From: Clostridium sp. UBA6640
GTDB taxonomy: Bacteria > Bacillota > Clostridia > Clostridiales > Clostridiaceae
Reading direction: 5' to 3'
DNA: 43,008 nt
Assembly: GCF_002455975.1 (NCBI RefSeq)
Contig: NZ_DKLM01000083.1
Location: 15,463-58,470 of the forward strand
Part shown: positions 25,326-32,962 of the stretch, in pieces
How the letters are laid out: the number at the start of each line of letters is the position of its first letter
Numbering within the stretch: position 1 is the first letter of the stretch
The notes under the pieces: generated by a model
What the model saw: only the letters and a program-made list of their open reading frames with translations
What the model was told of the DNA's origin: nothing
Database searches by the model: none
Position numbers and translations under genes: made by a program

Positions 25326-26159
25326 TCATTTAACAATTGGCATCCATATTATAGTTCCATTTTTTGTACAACACTCAATTTCTGCCTTACCAGTTAATTT
25401 ATATCCTGTACTTGGAAGCCACTCATTAAAAATACGCATAGTAAATTCACCAATATTATCTTCATTTTCTGGCGGTACTTCAAAAATAGCATATGTCCCA
25501 GCTGGTATAGTCATAATATCGTAGTTATCTATATTTTCGGCACCATTATATGCTACTGCTAACATATACCAAAAGCAATCCGCTTCTTCACTATAGGTAG
25601 TTATTGCAAATACAACATCATCCAATGCATAAGAATTAAGTTTTTCCTGTAATTCTGTTTGCTCAAAATCGTCCCAAAACTTAGGTATATCTCTCCAATG
25701 TTCGTTATTCTTAGTAATCATCTTCCTATTTACACCAATAACTCGTATCTCATCCTTGTGTACAACTTTATACTCCATTTTATCTACCCCTTGAATTATA
25801 AATTTGAAGGAAATACGAGGATATGACTTTAGTGCCACCCCTTCATTACGCGCCGATGTAGGTGTGGTTCCATGCTGTTGATTAAATGCACGAGAAAATG
25901 CTGCTGCAGAATCATATCCATACTTTATAGCTATATCAGTTATCCTTTCTTTACTCATCTGAATATCATAGGCTGCAAGAGTTAACCGTCTTTTGCGAAT
26001 ATATTCGGATAAAGTTACTTTAGCCATAAATGAAAAAATACGTTGAAATTCATATTGAGAACAACACACAAATTTTGCAGCGATGGAATAACTTATATCA
26101 CCATCAAGATTCTCCTCAATATAATTAACTGCTTGGTTCATACCTAAAAGCCAATCCAT
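25326..26159 (-). CDS. AraC family regulator with GyrI-like effector domain (second)
   Basis: A 277-aa protein. The AraC HTH pair covers about residues 8-105 (IAAKFVCCSQYEFQRIFSFM; ITDIAIKYGYDSAAAFSRAF). A GyrI/Rob-like domain follows from about residue 125 (VVHKDEIRVIGVNRKM; FEVPPENEDNIGEFTMRIFN), ending KNGTIIWMPIVK. GGAGGGGA precedes the ATG. It has the same architecture as the 13420-14319 gene but clearly differs in sequence. It probably senses small lipophilic or cationic compounds; targets unknown. Confidence 0.9.
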   Translation of the reverse strand: MDWLLGMNQAVNYIEENLDGDISYSIAAKFVCCSQYEFQRIFSFMAKVTLSEYIRKRRLTLAAYDIQMSKERITDIAIKYGYDSAAAFSRAFNQQHGTTPTSARNEGVALKSYPRISFKFIIQGVDKMEYKVVHKDEIRVIGVNRKMITKNNEHWRDIPKFWDDFEQTELQEKLNSYALDDVVFAITTYSEEADCFWYMLAVAYNGAENIDNYDIMTIPAGTYAIFEVPPENEDNIGEFTMRIFNEWLPSTGYKLTGKAEIECCTKNGTIIWMPIVK

Positions 26160-26280
26160 ATTATCCCCTCCTTGTTTATAATTATAGAGCTTTAAAACAA
26201 ACCTTTCTTTGCAATTCTTGCAGTGAATTGCATCAATAATGATATAAATATTTTTGCCATCCTATTATATTGAAAAGTAA

Positions 26281-26342
26281 AAATATCATAAAATTCATTT
26301 CTGAATAATACGGTATATTAAAAGATTATTCAGTTTATAGTT
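26281..26342 (-). repeat. dispersed terminator-like repeat, copy C
   Basis: AAATATCATAAAATTCATTT followed by CTGAATAATACGGTATATTA and AAAGATTATTCAG aligns with copies A and B. It directly abuts the MITE-like element at 26347-26504 and lies downstream of the phosphotransferase gene on the minus strand. Confidence 0.6.
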
Positions 26343-26346
26343 ATTA

Positions 26347-26504
26347 AGGCATGTGAAAGGAAATAATAGGCAAAGATATCAGTATATTTTTTATCAGATA
26401 AGTAGTTAGGCTCTGCTCATAGTGATGCTATGTGCAGGTTCTGACGACGCAGTATGATGAAAAATAGGCTAATATACTGGCTTATTATTTTTTTGAAAAT
26501 GCCT
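26347..26504. mobile_element. 158-bp MITE-like non-coding element
   Basis: The ends are inverted and imperfect over about 25 bp: AGGCATGTGAAAGGAAATAA at the left, and AGGCATTTTCAAAAAAATAA when the right end is read on the minus strand. CAGTATATT / AATATACTG extends the pairing inward. The core holds a strong hairpin, CTGC-T-CATAG and CTATG-T-GCAG around TGATG (about 26413-26436). There is no reading frame. The right end supplies part of the TAG stop codon of the phosphotransferase gene. No clear target-site duplication is seen. A structured RNA is an alternative explanation. Confidence 0.5.
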
Positions 26505-27507
26505 AATTTTCATTATTTAGCCATTTTTCTAATTCAGAGATCATATCTGCATAACGTCTAATATGGTTTATTGTCCCTATTACCTCAGTAGTTCCCATCT
26601 GCTGTTCTTCGACTTCTGTACATTCAATCCACAAAGATCGTTTTAAATTGTATTCTAACCAATTTAATTTTCCTAAAAAACCACTTACTAAGACTGTTCT
26701 CCAATTTGCTTGTGGTGTTCCATACTTATTTTTATATCCACTTATAAAAGCTAAAAATTTTTCTTTATCAATATTCCCCATTTCATCTTCAGACCAATAT
26801 ATAGCTGTTTCAATCAGCTCTTGCATAGGATTTATATAACCAGCTGCCTCCCAATCAATAGCAATAGGATTATCTTGATTCCACATAACATTTTTAGGAT
26901 CCAAATCTCTATGGCTAATAACCATATCTGACGCAAGTAATTTTGCTGATTTAATTGCCTGAGCATTCCAATCATAAAGCTTATCAATGATTTCAAGCAA
27001 TATATTAGTCCATACTGCATTACTTTTCTGTCCGTTTTGCAAATAATCGCTCCACTCTATTGTATGTATATCCCCTGGCAAATCATTAACTATACCTAGC
27101 TTTGAAAAATCCGTTATATGTATATCCGCAAGAATATCGCCTATTTTTTCACAATGAATTATATTAATTTCATCAAATTTTATACTTTTACCATCTACCC
27201 AATCGAAGACAATATAAAATTGATTGTCTATTTCTTGCATGAAAACTCCATTAAATCTTTTAGCTGGAAGAGCAGATATATTATTTGAAGCAATATTGGC
27301 AATCTTCTCTGAATTGATAAAGTTCTGCATTGCCATAGGTCTACGCATTATCTGAGGGTTTAATGCTTTAATTGCATATTTTCCTTTAGAAGTTTTAACA
27401 GCATACATTTTGTGTAAAAGTCCACCAGATATAGCCTTAGGTATGCCACCTATCTCACCTAGTTGTAAAACATTACATAATTTCTCAAATTGCAAATTAT
27501 ACTGCAT
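26503..27507 (-). CDS. APH/choline-kinase-like phosphotransferase
   Basis: A 334-aa protein of the aminoglycoside phosphotransferase/choline kinase fold. The Brenner-type catalytic loop is VISHRDLDPKNVMW (Asp base in HRD) and the metal-binding Asp lies in IAIDWEAAGY. The nucleotide-binding lobe includes KGKYAIKAL with the likely ATP-contact Lys. The start is set at the ATG at 27507; a GTG three codons upstream overlaps the ribosome binding site. The stop codon lies in the end of a MITE-like element, so the natural C-terminus may have been altered. Drug-resistance activity is possible but the fold is also used on sugars and choline. Confidence 0.85.
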   Translation of the reverse strand: MQYNLQFEKLCNVLQLGEIGGIPKAISGGLLHKMYAVKTSKGKYAIKALNPQIMRRPMAMQNFINSEKIANIASNNISALPAKRFNGVFMQEIDNQFYIVFDWVDGKSIKFDEINIIHCEKIGDILADIHITDFSKLGIVNDLPGDIHTIEWSDYLQNGQKSNAVWTNILLEIIDKLYDWNAQAIKSAKLLASDMVISHRDLDPKNVMWNQDNPIAIDWEAAGYINPMQELIETAIYWSEDEMGNIDKEKFLAFISGYKNKYGTPQANWRTVLVSGFLGKLNWLEYNLKRSLWIECTEVEEQQMGTTEVIGTINHIRRYADMISELEKWLNNEN

Positions 27508-27536
27508 ATTATTCACCTTCTCCTACCATTAGCCTT

Positions 27537-27671
27537 TTAAATATTGTAGTATTCTTCTAAAAAATTATTAACATCATAATCCAACTTTCTTGCTTCAGCT
27601 CTTATATGAATTAAAGGTTGTAAGCTAAAATATTTACCTTGCTCCTTTTCATCTATAAAAACACAAAAAAT
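27537..27671 (-). pseudogene. 3' remnant of an unknown gene
   Basis: A frame of 44 codons with no start codon after an upstream TGA encodes ...FIDEKEQGKYFSLQPLIHIR then AEARKLDYDVNNFLEEYYNI and a TAA. The composition and the helical pattern look like a genuine protein C-terminus. It lies 30 nt upstream of the phosphotransferase start, so a former gene of this operon seems to have lost its 5' part. I cannot name the family. Confidence 0.4.
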
Positions 27672-27831
27672 TCATGATAAAAGTTCATTTCTTATAATCA
27701 TCCCCTGTGGAATTAATTGATAACGAGTAATTATATTTTTACCTTATAGCTTAAGAAAACATTTTATTAAATTAAGTTTTACAGTATCTTATTCATACTT
27801 TAATAAATATAACTTAAAAATTTACTTTTAA

Positions 27832-28344
27832 TTATTTTAAAAAACTTTTATTGTTATTGTTAAATCTGTGAATTGGACCATCCCAACTTTCTGTACCTTT
27901 TGGTAGTTCTTCAAAATTATTTAAAGTGTATTCTTTTATTACTTCATGCCAAAAAACATGTGAAACCTTGTTATCTAGCAATTGTTTTACTTCCCACACT
28001 CCATGAAATCTATCAAAAATATTAAAAGCAACAGCCTTTCCTACTCCTTTTTTTCTATATTTCTTTAATATAAAAAATTCTGCAATACTATAATCAATTG
28101 AAAATGAGGTATCAACCCCATGTTTATTAACAAGAACAAATCCTGCTAATTTAGCATCAACTCTAATTATGAATGGATGCCTATCTTCTTCTGTCCAATA
28201 ATTATCTAAATAATTATAATCATATAAGCCATGCTCATTTAAATCAGCATTTTCATATTCGGATAAATCATAGTTATATAATTCCATCATATTTCTTATA
28301 ACCAATTTATCATTACTACTTGCATCTATTATTTCTATTTTCAT
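27832..28344 (-). CDS. GNAT family N-acetyltransferase
   Basis: A 170-aa protein from the ATG at 28344, preceded by GGGAGGGGATT; the upstream in-frame extension has no site. The acetyl-CoA motif reads AEFFILKKYRKKGVGKAVAF, with the R-K-K-G-V-G loop. The N-terminal part (MMELYNYDLSEY) and the C-terminal block (ELPKGTESWDGPIHRF) match a clostridial/bacillar GNAT subgroup that I cannot assign a substrate. Probably monocistronic. Confidence 0.85.
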   Translation of the reverse strand: MKIEIIDASSNDKLVIRNMMELYNYDLSEYENADLNEHGLYDYNYLDNYWTEEDRHPFIIRVDAKLAGFVLVNKHGVDTSFSIDYSIAEFFILKKYRKKGVGKAVAFNIFDRFHGVWEVKQLLDNKVSHVFWHEVIKEYTLNNFEELPKGTESWDGPIHRFNNNNKSFLK

Positions 28345-28456
28345 TACGAATCCCCTCCCTAAAATATATTTACACTTAGCAAGTGCTCTCTCATGCAAAT
28401 ACTGTGATCTTTAATTTTATGTCATCGTATAAGAATATTGCTCATCGTGTTTTAAA

Positions 28457-29089
28457 TTAATTCTTACATACAAAGCTTGCACACAGTTTTGTCACAATTC
28501 CTAATATCTCTAAGCTCTCAATATAATTATCTTCTATTTCAAGTGAATGACTAGCATTGTTAATAATATTTAAATTTACTGAATCATAGATGTTTACTTT
28601 ATTAATATATTCTTTAGGAAAAAATTTATCATTTGTGCCAACAATTATAGTGCATTTTGAATTAATTATGTGAGGAATTGTGTCAACTATAGGTGTTAAG
28701 AATAGATTATTAACCTTATCATAACCTATTAGTTTACTTATCTCTCCTGCAATTGCTGTTCCTAAACTTTTGCTGATAAAATATATGTTTTCATATGAAT
28801 TATCAAGACACTTCTCAATAGCTTCATTTACTTCTTTAACTGTTTGTTCAAAAAACTCTGTTTTATATGATTTATTTGCTCTATAATATCCGTATTCTAA
28901 ACTTAATACATCACAGCCTGATAATAATGTTGCCTTCCTTGCATAACGAAGTAATGGTTTATCACAACTTCCATCTCCACCTGGAAAGAGTATTACAATG
29001 GACTTTGGCTTAGGTGGTTGTAATAAAAAAAGATTGTAAATATCATGTCCAAATGTTGACTTTACTCGAATTGTAGATTTGCTAATCAA
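28457..29089 (-). CDS. alpha/beta hydrolase family protein
   Basis: A cytoplasmic protein of about 210 aa. The oxyanion region is VILFPGGDGSC, the nucleophile elbow YFISKSLGTAIAGE (S-x-S-x-G form), the acid VGTNDKFFP and the histidine NNASHSLE, in the order of the alpha/beta-hydrolase fold. TTG at 29089 is favoured as start because GGAAG lies 8 nt upstream; a GTG three codons earlier is too close. Substrate unknown. Its upstream region resembles that of the TPR gene. Confidence 0.8.
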   Translation of the reverse strand: MISKSTIRVKSTFGHDIYNLFLLQPPKPKSIVILFPGGDGSCDKPLLRYARKATLLSGCDVLSLEYGYYRANKSYKTEFFEQTVKEVNEAIEKCLDNSYENIYFISKSLGTAIAGEISKLIGYDKVNNLFLTPIVDTIPHIINSKCTIIVGTNDKFFPKEYINKVNIYDSVNLNIINNASHSLEIEDNYIESLEILGIVTKLCASFVCKN

Positions 29090-29145
29090 AAGCCCCACTT
29101 CCTTTTTTCTGTTTCACAATAAGTGCAATTACAAAGTATCTTTAG

Positions 29146-29233
29146 GAAAATTATACCATATTTCATTGATTATGTATTAATATTTTTCATAATAACAATT
29201 CTCCTGGCATTCTAATGGATTATCATCTATATT
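29146..29233 (-). repeat. upstream segment shared with the 25038-25132 region
   Basis: Starts GAAAATTATACCATATTT (+ strand) and continues with ACAATTCTC and TCTAAT words in the same order as 25038-25132. It includes a minus-strand TATAAT about 60 nt upstream of the hydrolase start. Confidence 0.5.
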
Positions 29234-29323
29234 CTCCGTGTATCCTAGGGGTGAACATTGTCCTCCCCTATAGAAAATGTAATAACGCACTGTATATATG
29301 CCAAAATTATTAGAAAAGCAAAA

Positions 29324-29355
29324 AAACTTTCATCTCAATAAAAGGATGAAAGTTT
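29324..29355 (-). terminator. intrinsic terminator of the two-component operon
   Basis: Eleven-bp stem AAACTTTCATC / GATGAAAGTTT with a 10-nt loop, followed on the minus strand by TTTTGCTTTTC. It lies 134 nt beyond the histidine kinase stop. Confidence 0.75.
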
Positions 29356-29488
29356 AAAATTACCCACGTGCCATCTATTATAGTACGACAACATCTAGTT
29401 TCTTTTTAGCATTAGAAAACCGTCAAAGCCTAATAAGTAAATTTCCTATGAAACCTTCAAGGAGTATTGGCTATTTCCATAATAAATT

Positions 29489-30706
29489 TTAACTTATTGA
29501 CCTACAACTTTGAGGTAACTCCACAATAAATGAAGTATACTCATTAATATTACTCTTTACATATATATTTCCATCATGCTCATTTACAATTAATTTAGCA
29601 ATTGAAAGTCCAAGTCCATATCCTCCACTCTCTCTATTTCGCGAATCATCAGCCCGGTAAAATCGTTCAAATATTTTATCAATATGTTCTTTTGGAATAC
29701 CATCACCAGTATTTTTTATTTCAATTTCTATTTTGCTCTTATCACAATCAAGCTTTACAGAAACTTTTCCCTTTGGTGGAGTATTCTTTATTGCATTATC
29801 CATAAGAATATTGAAAAGCTTTTTAATACTCTCTTTTTCACCATTTATAAATATATTCTTATTTATATTAAAATCTAACTCTATATTATTTTCATAAAGT
29901 ACTGCTTCAAATGATAAAATAATATTTTCAAGAGTTTTACTAATATCAAAACTTGAAAAATACACTTTCTGCTGAGGATTATCTAATTTAGCTAATGATA
30001 GCATATCATCAATAAGTTTTGACATCCTATCTATTTGAGAATTTATGTATCCAATCCATTTGCTTTGGCTTTTTACAGTTTCTTCACTATTAGATACAAT
30101 TAGGGCTGTATTGGTTCTTATTATTGTAAGTGGTGTTTTAAGTTCATGAGATGCATCTGTTATAAATTGCTTCTGCCTTTCAAAAACTTCTTTAATAGGC
30201 TTTATTGTTCTATTAGCAAAATACATACTAATCAATAGCAAAATAATAAGACTAATACTTCCTACTAAAAAGAAAATTTTAAGCAAATTAATAGCCATTG
30301 CCTGTTGAGGACTCCTATCAGCAAAAACAATTTTCATACCCCTCGGAGTATTCTGCTTTAAAAAAGCATAACTACCGCCTTCTATCTTTAAATTATTAGA
30401 AGGTTCTTTACTTTTTATAGCCTGCGATATAGCTTCTTCAATTGATTCTTTTTCAATGTCAAATAAAGAAAAAACATCTGCTATATTATGATGCTTATCT
30501 AACTCTACAATAATACTAGTTGCAATTGCTGGATTATTAGGAGATGGCTTAGGAGGTGCATGCATTAAAGTATTAAGAGTAAATTCTGTTTGTCTTGCTG
30601 CACTAATCATAGTCATAATATATATGGTCGAAAATATTGCAATGAAAACTACTGTTAAGAGAGTCATATTTATTATAATAAATTTTCTTTTAAGTTTATC
30701 GAACAT
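29489..30706 (-). CDS. sensor histidine kinase, next to the VTC-CotH operon
   Basis: A 405-aa kinase. Membrane helices lie at about residues 9-32 and 142-163 and enclose an extracellular domain of about 110 residues. The phospho-acceptor box is SHELKTP with H187, followed by an N box (LMDNAIKNTP), G1 NTGDGIPKEH, F box FERFYRADDSR and G2 GYGLGLSIAK. It begins 3 nt after its response regulator. Together they diverge from the VTC-DUF4956-CotH operon and probably regulate it. Signal unknown. Confidence 0.93.
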   Translation of the reverse strand: MFDKLKRKFIIINMTLLTVVFIAIFSTIYIMTMISAARQTEFTLNTLMHAPPKPSPNNPAIATSIIVELDKHHNIADVFSLFDIEKESIEEAISQAIKSKEPSNNLKIEGGSYAFLKQNTPRGMKIVFADRSPQQAMAINLLKIFFLVGSISLIILLLISMYFANRTIKPIKEVFERQKQFITDASHELKTPLTIIRTNTALIVSNSEETVKSQSKWIGYINSQIDRMSKLIDDMLSLAKLDNPQQKVYFSSFDISKTLENIILSFEAVLYENNIELDFNINKNIFINGEKESIKKLFNILMDNAIKNTPPKGKVSVKLDCDKSKIEIEIKNTGDGIPKEHIDKIFERFYRADDSRNRESGGYGLGLSIAKLIVNEHDGNIYVKSNINEYTSFIVELPQSCRSIS

Positions 30707-30709
30707 ATT

Positions 30710-31381
30710 TTAATCCTCCAGTTTATATCCAATTCCTCTTAATGTAGTTATAGCTGTCTCAGATCCAATATGTAATAATTTTTTACGCAAAAAAGATATA
30801 TAAACTTCAATATTATTATACTCTGCTTCTGAATCAAAGCCCCAAAGTTTAATAATAAGGTCATCTTTACTAACCACATTTCTAGGTCTTTGCATGAAAT
30901 ATCTAATTATCTCAAATTCCTTTAATGATAATTTTACACTATTTTCTTTTCCTTCTAATTCATAGGTAGATAAATTAAGTCTAATATCAGCAAAATCTAA
31001 TATATTTTCATTAATAAATTCACCTTTTCTTCTACAAAGTGCTCTAAGCCTTGCTAATAATTCTTCTGGTGAAAAAGGCTTTACTAAATAGTCGTCAGCC
31101 CCATAATCAAGACCTGTAACCCTATCACAAATTTGCCCTTTTGCTGTTAAAAGAATTACTGGAGTAGATATCCCCTCTGAACGTAATTTCTTAAGAAGTT
31201 CTAGTCCATTTAGTTTGGGCAGCATTATATCTAAGATTATAACATCATATATTTCTGTCATTGCATAGTCAAGACCTGCTTCACCATCATATACCCCATC
31301 AACAAAATATTTATTCTTCATAAGAAGTTGCGTCAGGGCCTCTGATAGTTGCTTTTCATCCTCTATCAATAATAGTTTCAA
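30710..31381 (-). CDS. OmpR/PhoB-family response regulator
   Basis: A 223-aa regulator. The receiver has LIEDE at the N-terminus, phospho-acceptor D51 (LDIMLPKLNG) and KPFSPEEL. The C-terminal winged helix has KLSLKEFEIIRYFM and ends TTLRGIGYKLED. TTG at 31381 is the likely start, with AGAGGG 8 nt upstream. It is divergent from the VTC operon across 160 nt that contain TTTAAG direct repeats at 11-nt period, a pattern used by PhoB/PhoP-like regulators. Confidence 0.93.
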   Translation of the reverse strand: MKLLLIEDEKQLSEALTQLLMKNKYFVDGVYDGEAGLDYAMTEIYDVIILDIMLPKLNGLELLKKLRSEGISTPVILLTAKGQICDRVTGLDYGADDYLVKPFSPEELLARLRALCRRKGEFINENILDFADIRLNLSTYELEGKENSVKLSLKEFEIIRYFMQRPRNVVSKDDLIIKLWGFDSEAEYNNIEVYISFLRKKLLHIGSETAITTLRGIGYKLED

Positions 31382-31466
31382 GATAATCACCCTCTAATTT
31401 TATAAATTTTTACTTTCTTTTTTAAGATATGTTAAATAAATTCTATCATACAAATCTTAAAATAAC

Positions 31467-31497
31467 TTTAAGTTTAAGACTAATTTAAGGTTTATAT
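31467..31497 (+). promoter_or_regulatory. TTTAAG direct repeats and -10 element before the VTC operon
   Basis: TTTAAG occurs at 31467-31472, 31473-31478 and 31484-31489; the last two have an 11-nt period. TATATT (31492-31497) follows as a probable -10 with no good -35. This is the layout of promoters activated by OmpR-type regulators. The regulator encoded divergently is the obvious candidate. Inference from pattern only. Confidence 0.45.
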
Positions 31498-31541
31498 TTT
31501 ATGATTTACTTGTAAATTTCCTAATAGAGGGAGGTGACATA

Positions 31542-32228
31542 ATGAAAGAAATAAAACCAAGGCATGAAATAAAACATTTTATAAACCTTTGTGATTACTA
31601 TGAAATAAAAAATAGACTTAAGCATATTGCCCGATTAGATGTAAATGCTGGAATTGATGGCACATATAAAATTAGAAGTTTATATTTTGATAATTTTAAT
31701 GATAAAGCATTGATGGAAAAAATAAATGGTGTAAATAACCGTGAAAAATTTAGAATTCGATTTTATAATGATGTACCATCCGTCATCAAACTTGAAAAGA
31801 AAAGTAAAATCAATGGTTTATGCTTAAAAGATTCTGCAATGTTAACAAAGGATCAATGTGATTTACTACTAGGAAATCATACTTCATGGCTTTTAAAATC
31901 CAATAGTGATCTTCTTAAGGAGCTCTATGCAAAAATGAAATACCAATTTTTAAGACCTAAAACTATTGTGGATTATACTAGAGAAGCATATATTTACGAA
32001 CCTGGTAATGTAAGAATTACCATAGATAGTAATCTTAGAACTGGATTATTTGCTAAAAACCTTTTTAACTCTAAGCTTCCCACTTTAGGAATGCCTGTAG
32101 ATACTCCAATGATTTTAGAAGTTAAATATGATGAATTTTTACCGGAAATTATACGAGATATGATTCAAACAAAGGAAAGACAAAGTACATCAGTTTCAAA
32201 ATACGCAGCCTGTAGAATATATAGCTAA
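31542..32228 (+). CDS. VTC domain protein (polyphosphate polymerase-like)
   Basis: A 228-aa protein consisting of one VTC domain, a tunnel fold related to the CYTH/triphosphate tunnel enzymes. In yeast Vtc4 this domain makes polyphosphate from ATP. Basic and acidic tunnel-type patches are seen in RHEIKHFI, YKIRSLYFDN, REKFRIRFYN, IKLEKKSK, TIVDYTREAY and MILEVKYDEFLP. No membrane segment or signal. GGGAGGTGA precedes the ATG. First gene of an operon with DUF4956 and CotH genes, an order found repeatedly in Firmicutes. Catalytic activity in this bacterial branch is not shown by the sequence. Confidence 0.88.
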   Translation: MKEIKPRHEIKHFINLCDYYEIKNRLKHIARLDVNAGIDGTYKIRSLYFDNFNDKALMEKINGVNNREKFRIRFYNDVPSVIKLEKKSKINGLCLKDSAMLTKDQCDLLLGNHTSWLLKSNSDLLKELYAKMKYQFLRPKTIVDYTREAYIYEPGNVRITIDSNLRTGLFAKNLFNSKLPTLGMPVDTPMILEVKYDEFLPEIIRDMIQTKERQSTSVSKYAACRIYS

Positions 32229-32252
32229 AACAAATTAATGGAGGTAATAAAA

Positions 32253-32945
32253 ATGAATGGAAATAGCCAATTAAGTTTCAATGATATTTTTAAATCAAGC
32301 TTTTTAGAAAAAGCAACAACGTTTTCCTTATTAGATACTGTTATAGCACTAGGATTAGCCTTTGCTATCGGTCTTTTTATATTCTTAGTATATAAAAAGA
32401 CTTTTAAGGGAGTAATGTACTCAGAAAGTTTTGGTACTTCACTTCTTTCAATGACCCTTATAACTACACTAATAATTTTAGCAATAACTTCAAATGTGGT
32501 CCTATCTCTTGGTATGGTTGGTGCATTGTCTATTGTAAGATTTCGTACAGCTATTAAAGAACCTATGGATATAGCTTTTCTATTTTGGTCAATCAGTGCT
32601 GGTATTGTTTTAGGTGCTGGACTCATACCACTTGCTATATTTGGTTCAGCCTTTATTGGTGTAATTATGATAATATTTGTAAATAAAAAAAGTACAGACA
32701 ATCCTTATATATTAGTAATAAACTGTAGTAGTGATGAAAGTGAAAATGCTGCTGTAGAATATATAAAAAGATCCGTGAAAAAGCATGTTGTTAAATCAAA
32801 AACTGTTTCTTCTAGTACTGGTATTGAACTAACTGTTGAAATTAGACTAAAAGAAATGTCAACAAAGTTCGTAAATGAACTTAGCCATATACAAGGTATA
32901 AATAATGCTATTCTTGTAAGTTACAACGGCGAATATATGTCCTAA
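32253..32945 (+). CDS. DUF4956 family membrane protein
   Basis: A 230-aa protein from the ATG at 32253, which has GGAGGTAA upstream; an ATG five codons earlier overlaps that site. About four membrane helices occupy residues about 25-140. A conserved loop VGALSIVRFRTAIKEP lies between helices 2 and 3. A cytoplasmic C-terminal domain of about 85 residues has alternating beta/alpha pattern (YILVINCSSDESENAAVEYI). The family has no assigned activity but is consistently found between VTC and CotH genes. A channel or exporter role for a VTC product is a guess. Confidence 0.88.
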   Translation: MNGNSQLSFNDIFKSSFLEKATTFSLLDTVIALGLAFAIGLFIFLVYKKTFKGVMYSESFGTSLLSMTLITTLIILAITSNVVLSLGMVGALSIVRFRTAIKEPMDIAFLFWSISAGIVLGAGLIPLAIFGSAFIGVIMIIFVNKKSTDNPYILVINCSSDESENAAVEYIKRSVKKHVVKSKTVSSSTGIELTVEIRLKEMSTKFVNELSHIQGINNAILVSYNGEYMS

Positions 32946-32962
32946 TATTAGGTGGTGTTAAA

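Noticed and set aside
24405..26342. CRISPR array
   Set aside because: The repeats are hundreds of bases apart, of unequal length and divergent, with no cas genes; they are dispersed intergenic elements.
26503..27507. Specific aminoglycoside resistance enzyme
   Set aside because: The fold is clear but no residues tie it to aminoglycosides; choline, sugar or fructosamine-type substrates are equally possible.
32225..32701. 158-aa frame antisense to the DUF4956 gene
   Set aside because: The + strand frame has clear family features and a ribosome binding site; the antisense frame has neither and is a mirror of the hydrophobic codons.
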